From Platynereis dumerilii (taxonomy: Eukaryota; Annelida; Polychaeta; Phyllodocida; Nereididae): a stretch of 64,000 nt of DNA. The notes beneath the pieces were generated by a model, which saw only the letters and a list, made by a program, of their open reading frames with translations, did no database searches and was not told where the DNA came from. Position numbers and translations under genes: made by a program. The stretch lies in assembly GCA_026936325.1 (NCBI GenBank), contig JAPTHN010000019.1:8768253-8832252 (forward strand). Direction: 5' to 3'. Numbering within the stretch: position 1 is the first letter of the stretch; the number at the start of each line of letters is the position of its first letter. Of the stretch, positions 32,101 through 44,971 are shown piece by piece.

Positions 32101-35043
32101 CAGAGATGTTTGGTGACAGTTCTCCGGAAGCGGCTCGCATGATTCTCAAGTCAACTTATGTGGATGATGTTGTTGATTCTTTTTCTGATCGGGAAACTGC
32201 CAGAAGTATTGTTGAGAAGGCTGAGCATATTCTTAGTTGTGGTGGCTTTCGAATTAAATGTTGGCTCTTCAGTGGTGAAAGTGAGGTGAGTTCTGAGTTG
32301 AAAAGTGATGGAACGAGCACTAGAGTCTTAGGAGTTGATTGGGATTCTGAGAGAGTTACAATCGTTTTCAAACCGGTTGTAAACTTTTCCCCAAAAAGGC
32401 GAGGGAATAGAACTGGTGTTAATCTGACTGTGGAGGAAATCCCTGAGTCATTACCTCCGACTTTCACTCGTCGCTCTGTCTTAGAACAAGTCATGTCCAT
32501 ATTCGACCCACTGGGTTTGCTGAGTCCATTTACGCTGGTTGCAAAGTTGTATTTAAGAGAAAGTTGGGCCCTAAAGCTTGGTTGGGATGACCCCTTTCCT
32601 TCTGAAATGTACAGGAAGTGGGTTTCTTTCTTTAAGAAGTTGTTCGAATTGAGTAGCATTGTGTTCGACAGGAAACTTCATCCTGAAGAGGCTGTGGGAA
32701 AGCCATGGCTCATTCTGCTGTCAGATGCTAGTGACCTTGCCTATGGTTTTGCTGCATATGTCCGTTGGCAATTGAACTCTGGCAAGTACTGGTGTAGACT
32801 TATGGTGGCTAAGAGTAGGATTGCTCCAATTGAGAAAACTGAGTACTCCTCAGATGGAGTTAAATGCTGCAGTGCTGTCTGCTCGAGGTCGAAAGGTCAT
32901 TGAGAAGGAATCTAGATTTGAGTTCGAGAGAGTCTTGCATCTGGTAGATTCAGAAACTGTTCTCAACATGTTACATAAGACTAGCACGAGGTTCAAGGTC
33001 TTTGAAGGAGTTCGCGTCGGAGAGATACAAGCTTCAACAAATGGTGATATGTCCGATTGGGCATGGTTGGCAGGCAAGAAAAACACTGCTGATTGGCTGA
33101 CTCGTGGTAAAGATCCGAGTGAACTAAAGGCATCCTCAGATTGGTTTCGAGGTCCGAGTGTTTTGTATGAGGAGATCGATGACTGGGGTATCAAATTTGG
33201 TTCACAACAGGATAATAAAAGTCTGCCTGGAGAAAAGAGAATTGCTGTTGTGTCGGTTGCTTGTTCAAGTGAGAGGCTCGTTGATTATGAAAGGTTCAGT
33301 GATTATCGCAAGGTACGTTGGCTGGTAGCGAGGCTTTTGGGTATCGCAAAGTCAAAATCTTTCAAAGGTGGTCGCAGTTCCTTTGTTACTCCCAAATTGT
33401 TGTATGATGCTGATAAGCTGATTGTCAAGGATGCTCAAAAATCTCTTGTAGAAGAGTTGAGTAAGAAGAATGGAAGCTTCAAAGCTTTGAATCCAGTCTT
33501 GGACTCATCTGGTGTTTGGATCATTGGTAAACGCTTGGGCCAGAAAAATCCTATGACTCCTGAAGGCGACGCACAAGCTCTATTACCAACTGGTCATGTT
33601 GTCACGCGGCTGCTAATGAGAGATGCTCATGTAGCTAGCTTTCATAGAGGTCGAGATGCTACCCTTGCAAGGTTCCGGGGCAAGTACTGGACCCCACATG
33701 GTAGTAAGGTAGCTTGGTCTATTAGAAATGCTTGTCAGTTGTGTAAGTTGAGGGAGGTTAGACTCTTGGAGCAGGAAATGGGTAATTTGCCCGAGTCGAG
33801 AGCCAAACCAGCACCCCCCTTCACTTATGTGATGCTAGATCTTTTTGGGCCATTCAAAATCCGTGGTGAGGTTCAGAAACGTACCTCTGGCAAAGGATAT
33901 GGTGTCATATTTACAGATATGACCATGAGGGCAGTTCATATTGAAGGAATCTTTGGGTATGACACAGACTCGTTTTTGTTGGCTTTCAGTCGCTTTGTTT
34001 CTGTTAGAGGTTGGCCTGAGAAAGTGTACAGTGACACGGGCTCCCAGTTGGTCAGTGTAGATAAAGAGCTGAGGGATGCTTGGTCAAAGTTGGATCGTAT
34101 TCGTATCTCAAAGGATGGTGCTGAAAATGGTCTACAGTGGGTATTTGGACCTGCTGATGCTCCATGGTACCAAGGTGCTGTGGAATCTTTAATCAAGTCT
34201 GTCAAGCGAGCCTTCACATTTGCATTTCATGGTAAAAGGTTTTCATCTTCAGAATTCAGAATTCTTGAGTGTGTGTTATGAAATCGCCAATGTCTTGAAT
34301 GAGAGACCAATTGGCTCCTTGCCAAGTTTAGATGCAGAAATCAGTGTGCTCACACCAAACTGTCTGCTTATGGGAAGGGCAACTGCACAAAATCCTGGGG
34401 GTTGGCAACCCAACACTCAGCATTTAAACCAAATTAGTCTTGTGCAGAACCTCTCCAATCTTTTCTGGGAAAAATGGTGTGAGTTGTGTGCACCTGCTCT
34501 TGTCATTCAGAGTAAGTGGCACACAACAAATCGAAATCTAAAAACTGGAGATGTAGTTATTGTGGCAGATAAAAATGTTTTCAGAGGTCAATATAGGGTT
34601 GCAAAAGTCAACCAAGTGTTCCCTGGCAAAGATGGCAAAGTTCGAAAGGTCACAGTAATCTACAAAAACTTCAAAGTTTGACAAGTATACTGGTGCGCCA
34701 GATACTGAGGTTTCTCGCAGTGTACATAAATTAGCTTTATTGGTTCCGGTTGATCAACAAAACTGAATGTTATTTATTTATTTATTTGTGTGATCATCCG
34801 ATATGTGTTCATTTTAATTCTACTTTTTAAAAATATTGTTCTGTGATAAAAACTTTAAAAAAAAAAAGAAAAAATAAGAGAAGCTATTTCTGTATTGTTC
34901 ATATGAGTTATAATTCATTGATATTGTATACTGTTTATTTTATTTATTGTGTGTGCATGTCAAATTTCAATTCATAAAAATTGTGAATGTTATGTAAGGT
35001 AAATTGCTGACAATTGTAATTGCAGCAACATGCGTCCCTCCGG

Positions 35044-35791
35044 TGTGTTGGAATGTATGCTCTTTTTGCTAGTCAGTGGCTTATTTCTTGCATTGACACC
35101 AGGTGGCAGTAAATTAGATTTTTATTGTAAAAGCTCCACCTTGTGGCAGTAATGCTCAGTTCCCTCCAAAATTGTGAAGCTCAGTCACTCTTCATCTGAA
35201 AGCCAGAGTGTCAACTGCTTTTAGCATTTTTGCTGCACATCTACTGATATCTGATATGAATTAACACTGATTTAACTGGATCTTATCTGAACTGTGATAC
35301 TGGATTTTAGCAATGTAAGTGAATTTATTTATAATTTATTTCTTGTATAGAATTTACTTCGATTATTTTCTGGTATGAATCACTTGTAATACAGATTGTT
35401 TGAACTCAGATTGTTTCAACTTTGTTGCACAACTATGTGATAATTTCAGTTTATCTATATTAATTATATTATGAGTTAGCATATTTGTAAGACTTACTTG
35501 TAATTATTTTAGGGAACCTGAACCTGAAACCAAACTTATCTGAACTTATCTGGTTGTTGGGGAGGACCAATAGTACATCTGGTCACAATTGTAAGTTGTT
35601 AATAATTGAATTAATTAGTTTATTATTTTATACTATTTGTCATTTCATTTTAGTTGTGACTTATATGTTGGTTCTTATATTTTCTGTTTGTTTCCATTTT
35701 TAGGGAACCATACATTCATTTGTTCATCGTTTAGAATATTACGAAATAAAGAATGATGCGTATCAACTGACTTCGTCCTCCATTCCAATAA
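35044..35791 (+). repeat. 3' LTR of the BEL/Pao element
   Basis: Same start and end as the 5' LTR, about 748 bp and roughly 98-99% identical by eye. Followed by AGTCA, the partner of the five bases before the 5' LTR. Confidence 0.85.
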
Positions 35792-35796
35792 AGTCA

Positions 35797-37828
35797 AGGT
35801 TGGGTTTGTAGTTGGAGTGAGTTTCAAAATCGAAAATGAAACTGGTGAATGTGACCTCTGAGAAAAAGTTTTTAAATTACTTGATAGAAATATTTTGGTA
35901 AAAACTTGAATTGCATTTTAAATATTAAAAATAAATCATCTTGAACAAGTAAACTCTATGGCCTATTGAAGTGCAGAATCCCACAGAAAAAGTCTTCAGC
36001 TGACCATTTCAATTTATGTGCATGCTTATTTAGGTAAATTTACCTTCTATATTAGCTTAAAGAGCACGCAATTAACTTAAATCCACATTACTATTACATC
36101 TATGCAACCCCATGACGCACCAAGCCACCTTAAACACCAACTTGACAGCCAGTATTTCAAAAAGTTGGGCAAGAGTGACAAGCACATTTCAGATTTTGAC
36201 CGAAAAGAAATTGATAATTTGTTACATTCTATGACATGTTCAGGATGCAACCCGTTCTCTTGGTTTAATTGGGTTTTCAATATACGAACATAGAAACCAC
36301 ACATTCAATAAACATATTGTTGAATAATATCTATGGACATAGATGCCATTCACATAACGAATGATATTGAGGAATACCATACACCTCACTAAAGGTATTT
36401 TAAAAGGAATATTGAATGGTATTTTTAGTCTCCATGCACCTCACTAACGATTCCATTGCCTCACCTGATGTAGAATGAAAGAAGTCAGCAGAGAATCTGG
36501 CCATCCTGATATGGATAGTCATATATATATTAATCTGGGTAAAGTGACATAAAATGTAATTAATTGACAACAGACTTGAGTCTATCAGATTCATTGGAGC
36601 AAAAGGTGATTTTTTTTGTAATATGCAGATGATGCCTTTCTTGATATTAAGGTCAGCACCAATTCTGTGAGATGAGCTTTTTTTTTCTCTCCCAAATCTT
36701 TCAATCAGTTTTTCGTTCCTAGGATACAATTATATTTCTATCGACAATGATATAGATTGAAATATCTGGTAATATGACATCCAAAAATACACAAAGACTA
36801 TCTTTCTCGTTAAGAAATTTGGATGAAATTATAAAATACTGTCAGACACTTTTTGCTGCATTTAAATAATATTTGAAACGGACGTTATAATAAATGATTT
36901 CAAAGAGCCATACAATTGCATTTTTAGAGGCCACCTTTGTCTGCATACAACTTTTTAAAACTGAATCAAGAAGCGAAGAATTCGAACAGAGGTCAAGGAA
37001 AACTGAGCTCCACTTCTGTGAGCTATGTCCACTGTTCTATTAATGATTATTTTCTTTATGAGCCCAGTGGAAGGGACGGCAGGTCAATTATATAGAAATA
37101 AAACTGATGTTCAAACCAAAAACATTTTGGCAGATAGTCCATATTATTTGGCGGTTGGTAATTATAATATTATTGTTAAAAATCAATGGCTCCCATGATG
37201 CGCCATTTTAAATTGTAAGTGAATGTGGATGATGAATACGGAAGTGCTGCATGAAAAGTATCCGTTCCCAAATATGCATTTGAAGTTACATGAAATGTAA
37301 CGATACTGTGAAATTGACAGTCTGCATTGCGAAAAGTGTTTATTTTGTCCAGAAATAAAACGAATTTGTCAGGCCCACTTAACCATCTAAAGTAATGCTT
37401 TTAAGACTTGACATCAGTGACAGCAAAGTTGATATCATGAATATATTCAACAGGTCTCGTATTTGTCTAAGGTTGATAGCAAAGCAATGAAGAGCACTGG
37501 AGAAATTGTTTGATGGCCTTTTTGAAAGCACAAGGAATAAATGCAAATGTGCATCATGTGTTGCCAGTTCTCAAGACATTTGTGCTCTGCAGGATCACTG
37601 TCGATTTGTCTTTAGTATCACCAAGATATCTAGTCATACTATATAATTCTAACTTCTATTTCTTAACCACAGCATTTTACAAGGCGACATCTTTTCAGTC
37701 ACTGTAGTTTTGGTTTAAAAAAAAACTTTTTTCACTGAAAATTTTGCAAAAAATACCAAATAGTGACATATCAGTACATTTTTGCAAATCAAAACTTACC
37801 ACACATATTTTTGGGAAAATCACAGAAA
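35797..37828. other. Displaced upstream flank of the adhesion-like receptor, then receptor upstream DNA
   Basis: About 36300-37060 matches about 54480-55160, the upstream flank of the adhesion-like receptor: shared CACCTCACTAA..GATTCCAT, GAAGTCAGCAGA..ATCTGGCCAT and CTGTGAGC/CTGCAAGCCATGTCCACTGT. With the orphan exon at 28254 this marks a second, broken copy of that gene's 5' region. The remainder leads to the 37829 receptor; ATGCAAAT occurs at 37541. No coding exon. Confidence 0.5.
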
Positions 37829-40800
37829 ATGACAACTTCTGCATCTTTTGAGACGGACTTGTACACTGAAAATATGACTACTGATTTCAGTGAATTTACG
37901 AATGCAGGAAACAGTGCCGTTACAATCTCATTCAATGTGGATGTATATGATGGATTGCAACTATTACTCTTGGCCACTGGCATAATTGGCAATATCTTGA
38001 TTCTTGCTGTATTACATAACTGTAAGGGCCATTTGCTACCGGTGACTATGACTCTAGTTAAACACCAATCTATATTTGATGCAGCAGTGTGTTTATCCAT
38101 GATTGTACATAAGATCATTCCTAGGTTCTGGATATCAGGAATTTATTACATCGATGTCTTCTTATGCTATGTTTTCCATCCTTATGGTAAGTGCATTGTT
38201 TGTTTGTATTGGCGTGCATGCAGCAAAAACTGTATTTCTTCATTTTTGAGGTAATAATGATTATTTATTGTGCTAGAATTGTACTGAAATTGTAAATAAA
38301 TGAAGTCTAAACAAACAGCATTAAGCATTATATTCGATATATCTTTATTGTTTTTCAATCATTGGATACCAAGAGATGGTTTTTAACCGTTGGCTATGAC
38401 TCTATCAAACTATATACACTTCAACCTCACCTTACGACCACCTCTCTAATGCGGGCACCTCGCCATTACGGACATAATGGCCTGGAACCGAATATTTGAC
38501 CTTTATTTTATGCTTAATAAAACCTCTCCAATGCGGGCACCTCGCTAATGCGGTCACCTCGCAATTACGGGCACTTTCTAGGGTACAAAAGTGCCATTCT
38601 GACCTCATCCAATACGACCAGTGCTGTAATTAGGACCTGGTACTGTTGTCTTAAGAAGAAATGCGCATCAGCGACGCTATGTCTGGCTGTATGTTTGCTT
38701 TACTTGCTTCAAGAGAGCTATTGTTGATTAGTTCAAAAGCAATTGAAAGGCCGGGGTCCAATTAAGACAAAGCCAGAATTTCTTGTAGGCCTATTATGTT
38801 GGGAGGTTGAGGCTTAATTGCACTTTAGAAAATAACACAATCGAACTTTACCCTTCATTGGAATTCAATACCAGTCAAAGAGCAATTAAGAGTGACACTG
38901 AATTGGGGCTTTTTGGAAAATCTCAATCGCTATCAATTACTATTGTGCAGGTTGTCACAAGACCAGATATTTTTTTAAACAGTTACAATAATTGAATAGT
39001 AAGGATATATAAATGTATATGACGACAGACACAAAGGGTGGCAACAGGATAAAGCAACAACAAGACAGGGCTGACTGTCAGCACTCATACTGGCTTTATC
39101 CTTGCACTCGCACCATAGACACATTACATAGTCAATCTAAATTTTAGATTAGTATATATTTGGCGAATTCCTACTGGAGCACCACCATCATTTTCTTGGA
39201 TACCTGAGCAATAATCTGGGATCAAATATGTATTAAACAGATTTAACAAAGAGCAGATACTAGGCTAATTGGTTCAAGTACAATTTACAATTAGCAATGG
39301 TTAGAAGACTTATGAGTGCTGTCAATTGGTGACAGTGCCCCCAAGTGGTACCAGCGCCCCCTACTGGACAAATGCTCCGGTGCCCCTTGTGGTCATTCAG
39401 GAGAACCTCTCCAATGCGGCCACCTCGCAATTACGGCCATGTGGCCTTGGAACCATTAGTGGTCGTAATAGAGAGGTTGAAGTGTATATGCTTTCGAAGA
39501 TTTGGAGGCATGGTTCACGGAGTCAGGGCTCATCACATAAATGATTTTTTGTATCAGTTTTATGTATCAAAGGTGCCAATACTTGACTGTATCACTAATA
39601 AAAGGATAAATGAATTTCAATTGTAGTAATATATCGATGGTGAAAGTGCAAAACCTCGTATGTCAAAATTTTGCTATTTTTAGATTTTTGGTGGAATGAC
39701 TATTTTAATATCCAATACACATTGTCAGTTGATTACCTTGCCAGTTTGCTATTTTTTGAAGCTGTAACACACTGGTAACAGAATTATTTCACCAAACCTT
39801 GTATGTCGATATGTTTCAAAAAGTGAAAGTGCAAAACCTTGTAACTCAAATCAGAACTTTGAAGCACATATTGTGGGATATTTCAACTTTTTTTAAAAAA
39901 CAATTACTTTGTTACTTTTTTATGACTCCCAGCAAGTTTCCTGATTAAAAGAAATTTACCTCCCTATATTATGCTCAATTTAGAGGAGGCATTCTCCCAC
40001 TAATGATCGAGATTGGACGTTACCATGGTATGACAGTGGAAGAAAGATTCTGTCCACTCTGTAAAGAATTCAATCAAAATGTCGTCGAGGACGAATTCCA
40101 CTTTCTCTGTAAATGTATGCATTACAATGATATTAGAGTAAAATTGTATAATGATGTGTCTGATTCCTACTCCTCCTTTGTAGATCTAGATGATTTTGAA
40201 AAATTTGTTTATTTGAATAGAGACTGTCAAATTCTGACTGCAAAATTTGTGTGTAATGCTTGGAAAATCAGACAGACACTATTGTATAATAACAGTGCTG
40301 CGCTTCAGTGATTAAACTTATGTTTACCTTTGTGACATATAAGCCCACATGAAGGGCTGGGTGTAAAAAACTACTGTAAATAACTGTTTCTTAATTGTAT
40401 TTATACACATGTCACGTTAATAAAGATTTTCATTCATTCATTCATTCATTCATATATTTGTCTTGGTGATGTAGGCCATTGAAAAAGAGAGTGCACGAAA
40501 ATTTGAAAAAATTGTCATTTTCCTCATTCTTGCCATTGTAGCCACTCAATAAAATTTGTTATTGCAATCTGTCATAGGCAAATTATAATTTTCACTGTAT
40601 ATACATAGATTGAAAGTATATTCAATGCTGCAAGTTGCTTTAAAGTGTGATAAATGATCGAGTTACAAGGTTTTGCACGGGTAGAAAGTGAAAGTGCAAA
40701 ACCTCGTAAGTCGACATTTTCAATCACATCTGATGGTAACATCAATGCAAGGGGTAAACGACCTCTGACAAAAAATTTGCTACAACAGGGTGTCACTTTC

Positions 40801-41629
40801 TATGTATCTAGTTGGCCATAACTCACTTATTAATAAACATTACCATAAAAAAAGACACTTGACAGTTTTTTTCAATTTCTGAAAAACAGCTTTTTTTGAC
40901 TTACGAGGTTTTGCACTTTCACCATCGATATGTTGGGCTTGACCACAGTTTGCCTTAACTTTAATACATTTTTGAATTACTTTTCGATCAGTGCCGTATT
41001 ACATATTCCTCTTCAGTTCAGTGTGGAATCTGGTACTGATGTCGGCTGAACGTTTGGTGGCCGTCCGCTTTCCTTTGAAGTACATTTTACTAAAACAGAA
41101 ACATGTCATATTTGCCTTGGTTATTGTAGATGTTTTATCCATAGCAATTAATGTGATATATATCTTCATATTCCAATTGACACCAGATGGACGCTGCATA
41201 GATTCCAAGAATATCCAAATGCTTAAGAGCATGAAGGTTATGTCATATATTTTTATCACATGGATTTATTTTATCCCATGTCTACTATTGATAACCATGT
41301 ACTCGGTCATATTGTACAACTTCAGAAGAAGAATGAATAACTCTGAACTAGGAGAATCTTCAGTCATCTCATCTGCGAACTCAAAAGCTACGAAATCTTT
41401 CATTTACATTACGGTGCTTTTCATAGGATGCTACACTCTCGACAATGTGTACTTCATCCAATATCTCTTGGACAAGCGTCAGGATAGTGCATCCACAATA
41501 TCACGTTTTTTGATGTCACTCAACTCGTCTGTTAACCCGCTCATATATTTCATTAAAATGGACTTCATGAAAGATGCCTTGCTTTGTATGATCAAATGTA
41601 AAGGTGGGGCTAGAAACCAACACAAGTAA
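37829..41629 (+). CDS. Class A seven-helix receptor with a transposon-expanded intron
   Basis: Exon 1 is 37829-38186 and exon 2 40992-41629, phase 1, about 331 residues. The ATG at 37829 matches the start of relatives (MTTSASFE..LYTENMTTD); an in-frame upstream extension is unlikely to be used. TM1 GIIGNILIL, TM2 HQSIFDAAVC, TM3 cysteine in DVFLCYVF, SAERLVAVRFPLKY, loop-2 cysteine in PDGRCIDSK, TM5 YFIPCLLLIT, loop 3 NSELGESSVIS, TM6 FIGCYTLDN, TM7 LNSSVNPLIYF. The C-terminus ends GGARNQHK and lacks the usual terminal NNA/SNA. The intron is 2805 bases, against 225-805 in relatives, because of a 1.07-kb pogo-like element and a 1.3-kb TIR element with a LINE fragment. Both are absent from the duplicate intron at 14102-14497. 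The acceptor context (TTTTCGATCAG) is a little weak. Confidence 0.8.
38417..39484. mobile_element. pogo/Tigger-like non-autonomous element
   Basis: Inverted ends CACTTCAACCTC and GAGGTTGAAGTG flanked by TA (38415-38416, 39485-39486). Inside each end are repeated CACCTCGC.ATTACGG and CTCTCTAATGCGGGCACC motifs typical of pogo-group termini. 1068 bp with no transposase frame. The matching intron at 14.1-14.5 kb has the uninterrupted site. Confidence 0.7.
39631..40931. mobile_element. TIR element with repeated internal motif, hosting a LINE fragment
   Basis: The ends ATATCGATGGTGAAAGTGC and GCACTTTCACCATCGATAT are inverted for at least 38 bp, with TA at the insertion point. The motif GTGCAAAACCTYGTAAGTC recurs inside at about 39825, 40670 (inverted) and 40690. 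A LINE 3' fragment is inserted at about 39985-40452. The duplicate intron at 14.1 kb lacks it all, which fixes the borders. Confidence 0.65.
39985..40452 (+). mobile_element. LINE 3' end with ATTC tail
   Basis: A frame at about 40003-40311 reads IEIGRYHGMTVEERFCPLC, then VEDEFHFLCKC. This cysteine-containing C-terminal segment is typical of many non-LTR retrotransposon ORF2 proteins. After the stop comes about 100 bases of 3'UTR, then AATAAAG and CATTCATTCATTC repeats. The reverse transcriptase part is missing, so it is a 5'-truncated copy, as LINEs usually are. Confidence 0.7.
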
Positions 41630-43277
41630 TTCTTAAAATTCCTTTGCCTAATTCTGATTGACTAAATTCTGAAATGAGAAAGCCCGAAATATGTTTGCAC
41701 CTGTGCAATTAGTCTCAAGTTTGCGATTTCTCCAATTAATTTAAAATGGATTTCATAACAAATCTAGCAAAAAAATAATATTAGTGGATATAGCATCACA
41801 TATATGTTCACACACAGTCGTTCTTGTATGGAAAATGTTAAAACTTTTTTATTATAATAAGGGCTCATTAACATATCACGTCAATGGGTCATGGTTAATG
41901 CCTGAGACAATAGTATTCACCTTCGAGTGATTGACATTTAATTGTTATATTGCATAATATTAAGTCAAAGTCAATCGGAATTGCTTTGTTCTACACTTTG
42001 TGTTCAGGCAAACACTGAGCAATTTTTTCAGAAGTCTCAAAATAAATGTCTAACTATTACCAAGTCTTATATCAGAATGGAATCAGAGCCCTAAGAAATT
42101 TGCATTTCAGGAATTTTTTTTAATTTATTTTTTGAAGAAGCGATACAAGAACATCACTCATATCAGTAACATACACCTAATGACCTAGTTAATCATAAAA
42201 TCTGAAATTTTGGACTAGAAACCAATTCAGTTACAATATAACATAGCCAGTATGTTATATTTATGTATTAGACATGCTGTTGTGAATTTACAAGCATTAA
42301 ATGTTTAGCAATCAAAAGATTTGGCGATTCTATTTAAAAATGCACTTAAATTTACTAAAACTGTCTAATCTCCCAGAAAACTTAATTGTTTGTTCCCAAA
42401 TTTTTGATGTGTGTTACTTGTACTATAAGACAGCATACTGGCTATATGGCAAACTTGTTTGTTTGCTCTATATATGAGAACCAGCAAAATGTAAACAAAA
42501 AAATGCTTAATTAGGTCACTTGGTTAGTACACAGTGCACAGTAACTAGTGGGTCTTGAGTGGGCAGGTATCTGGGGGAACACAATTTTCTTGAAGGGCAC
42601 GTGCTTTACTAACTGTATATTTTAGCCTTATTCAAGTAGTTCATAATATGGGAGAAGGCACCTGGGGGTTACAGGTCCAATATGGGGGGCGTGAACCCCC
42701 GAGCCCCAGCCCTCCTGGCGTCGAAATGTGAAAATAGTGTTAGGTAGTGTATGTCACCAAATGACACCTGTACATTCAAGAGATTGTCATTTGCCTCGAC
42801 ATCAAAGCAAACGAAAGAGACAAGGCTTTAGGATGTTGAACTGGTAAATAAAGTTCCTATCATCCATAAATATATTCAGGAGGCCTGGTATTTGACCAAG
42901 TATTGAAGAACACTGCAAATATTTATTCCGTGCCTAAAATGCATATTTCTGTTTGGAATGGTTTTGCAAATGTATGCAATCTTGATGTTATGTTTGTTTC
43001 ATCTACGATCAGTGAGCTCAAGTTGCATTGCATGGATTAATCCTCTCAAGGTAACATTAGAGGCTGTTTGTTGAGATTAAATTTCTCATTTTACAGCAAA
43101 AGAACATGAATGGGAGCACAAATGGAGATGACCAATGCCTTCACTTTCCCACATCCACTGGCAGGGGTGACAGACTGTGTGATAAGACTAAATATACAGC
43201 TTGGCATCACAGTGTCTTCACCTATATGAAACTTGTTGATGAATTAAGAGGATCATATTATTATACAAGTAATTGAT
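41630..43277. other. Spacer between two plus-strand receptors
   Basis: AT-rich, no coding exon. 42110-42160 (TTGAAGAAGCGATACAAGAACATCACTC) is a weak match to the distal upstream block, and AAATGCATATT occurs at 42937-42949, 336 bases before the next start codon. A GC-rich patch lies at 42660-42720. Confidence 0.4.
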
Positions 43278-44520
43278 ATGAGAACTCGTGTGCCTCCTGA
43301 GACTGACATGTACACTGAAAATATGACAACAGTCACTGATACTATTGAATTTACGAGTGCAGAAGACTGTGAAGTTGGACTTTCAATTGATGTGGATATC
43401 TACGAGGGATTGCAGTTGGCACTGTTGGCTTTTGGTATAATTGGCAATGCTTTGATCCTTGTTGTGCTTCATAATAGTAAAGGCCATTTACAGGCTGTGA
43501 CTATGACATTAGTGAAACACCAGTCAATATTTGACGCAGCCGCCTGTATATCTCTGATTGGTTATAAAATCATTCCCAAATTCTGGACATCTGGGATTTA
43601 TTATGTTGATGTCTACTTATGTTACGTTTTCCATTCCTATGGTAAGTACCAAAGAATCTGCTCAAAATTTGGTGCGTCCTGTTAAAAGTTTGAAGACTCA
43701 GCTGTATTCTCACACTTACTCATAATATGCCATTGAAGTCCAAATATGCCAAACAACCAGTGTAGGAGTAGTGATAATAAAATGAAATGTCAGTTTTCTG
43801 AACTAAAAAAATAGGATTGACCTGTTGTTATGAAGAAAAACAAGTTACCATTTTGACGCATCCTTTTATTTTTCAGTTCCATACTACACTTTCCTCTGCA
43901 GTTCAGTATGGAATCTGGTCCTGATGTCAGCTGAACGTTTGGTGGCAGTCCGCTTTCCTTTAAAGTACATTTTACTTAAACAAAAGCATGCAATAATTGC
44001 CCTGGTGGTGGTTGATGCATTTTCCTTTGGAATGAATTTTATATACGTCTTCATGCTTCATCTAACAGAAGATGGAAGATGCATATATTCTCAGAATAAT
44101 AATTTTGTAAAATATGTAAAAATTATGTCAGTTATCGTCATACTGTGGATTTATTTAATCCCATGTATTTTACTGGTTATCATGTACTCAATCATATTGC
44201 ACAGTTTCAGAAGAAGAATGAATAACTCTGAACTTGGACAATCTTCAGTCATCTCAACTGCCAACTCAAAAGCATCCCAGTCTTTTGCTTACACTACAGT
44301 ACTTTTCATTGGATGCTACAGTCTGGATAATGTATTCTTAATCCAATTTATAAGGGGCAGACATTTGTACACTTCCAATGCAATATCACAATTTTTGATG
44401 TCCCTTAACTCATCGTTAAATCCGCTGATATATTTCATCAAAATGGACTTCATGAAAGATGCCCTGCTTCATATGATCAAGTGTAAAGACAGACAAGAAA
44501 CTCACAACAGTAATGCTTGA
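43278..44520 (+). CDS. Class A seven-helix receptor, two exons, short intron
   Basis: Exon 1 is 43278-43641 and exon 2 43877-44520; the 235-base intron has GTAAGT and TTTTTCAG borders in phase 1; about 335 residues. N-terminus carries ENMTT (N-glycosylation). TM1 FGIIGNALIL, TM2 HQSIFDAAAC, TM3 cysteine in DVYLCYVF, SAERLVAVRFPLKY, loop-2 cysteine EDGRCIYSQN, TM6 FIGCYSLDN with the loop-3 stretch FIRGRHLYTSN unlike that of neighbours, TM7 LNSSLNPLIYF, tail ending THNSNA. An AATAAA at 44661 is a likely polyadenylation signal. The 3' third of this gene is the closest match to the TM7 piece of the relic at 12.5 kb. Confidence 0.87.
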
Positions 44521-44660
44521 CAAGCCATAATCCTACCTCCAATTATAAAATCCTTCTCTAAATTTGGTCTCATGGTGTCACAGTTCTTCAGTGCGAAAAG
44601 TCATGCATTGTTCCTTTTATTTTTTGCCTAGCTCTTATATATATCTTATTCAAACAGTAC

Positions 44661-44666
44661 AATAAA
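44661..44666 (+). terminator. Likely polyadenylation signal
   Basis: AATAAA 141 bases after the stop codon of the 43278-44520 receptor, followed by a GT-rich stretch (GGTTAGTGGTC). Position and context fit a 3' processing signal. Confidence 0.45.
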
Positions 44667-44971
44667 GTTTTTAAGGCATCTGGTTAGTGGTCACTCCTCG
44701 GCTTTTACGGTCCTGCTCAATGTCTGGTGATTGCCTGGTATCATAGAATTTGTAGGTAACATTAAACCCCAACATGGGTCTGATTTTAGTGTCAATGGAA
44801 GGTTCAACAAAGTGTAATTTTGACTTGGATACAATGAAAATAAAATGTTGAAAATTGATATCACTAAAGATACATTTAAAGATGTTGACCCTGATAACAT
44901 TCAAAATTCACTTTTTTATGTTTTATACAATGAAAAAAGAATTCGATATTCATGAGCAAGAGTGTGCAGAA

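Larger units (their letters stand above)
28434..35791 (+). mobile_element. BEL/Pao LTR retrotransposon, nearly full length, broken
   Basis: About 7.4 kb with two long terminal repeats of about 748 bp and flanking AGTCA (28429-28433, 35792-35796). Parts in order on the plus strand: gag (about 29.2-30.7 kb) with CCHC-type cysteine clusters, aspartic protease near 30.8 kb, the BEL-typical cysteine-rich linker near 31.4 kb, reverse transcriptase with YVDD (about 31.5-32.5 kb), RNase H (about 32.7-33.1 kb), integrase with its zinc-binding and catalytic regions (about 33.6-34.7 kb). No envelope seen. The coding region looks broken in a few places (about three or four). The LTRs differ at only about ten positions, so the insertion is fairly young. 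Confidence 0.9.
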
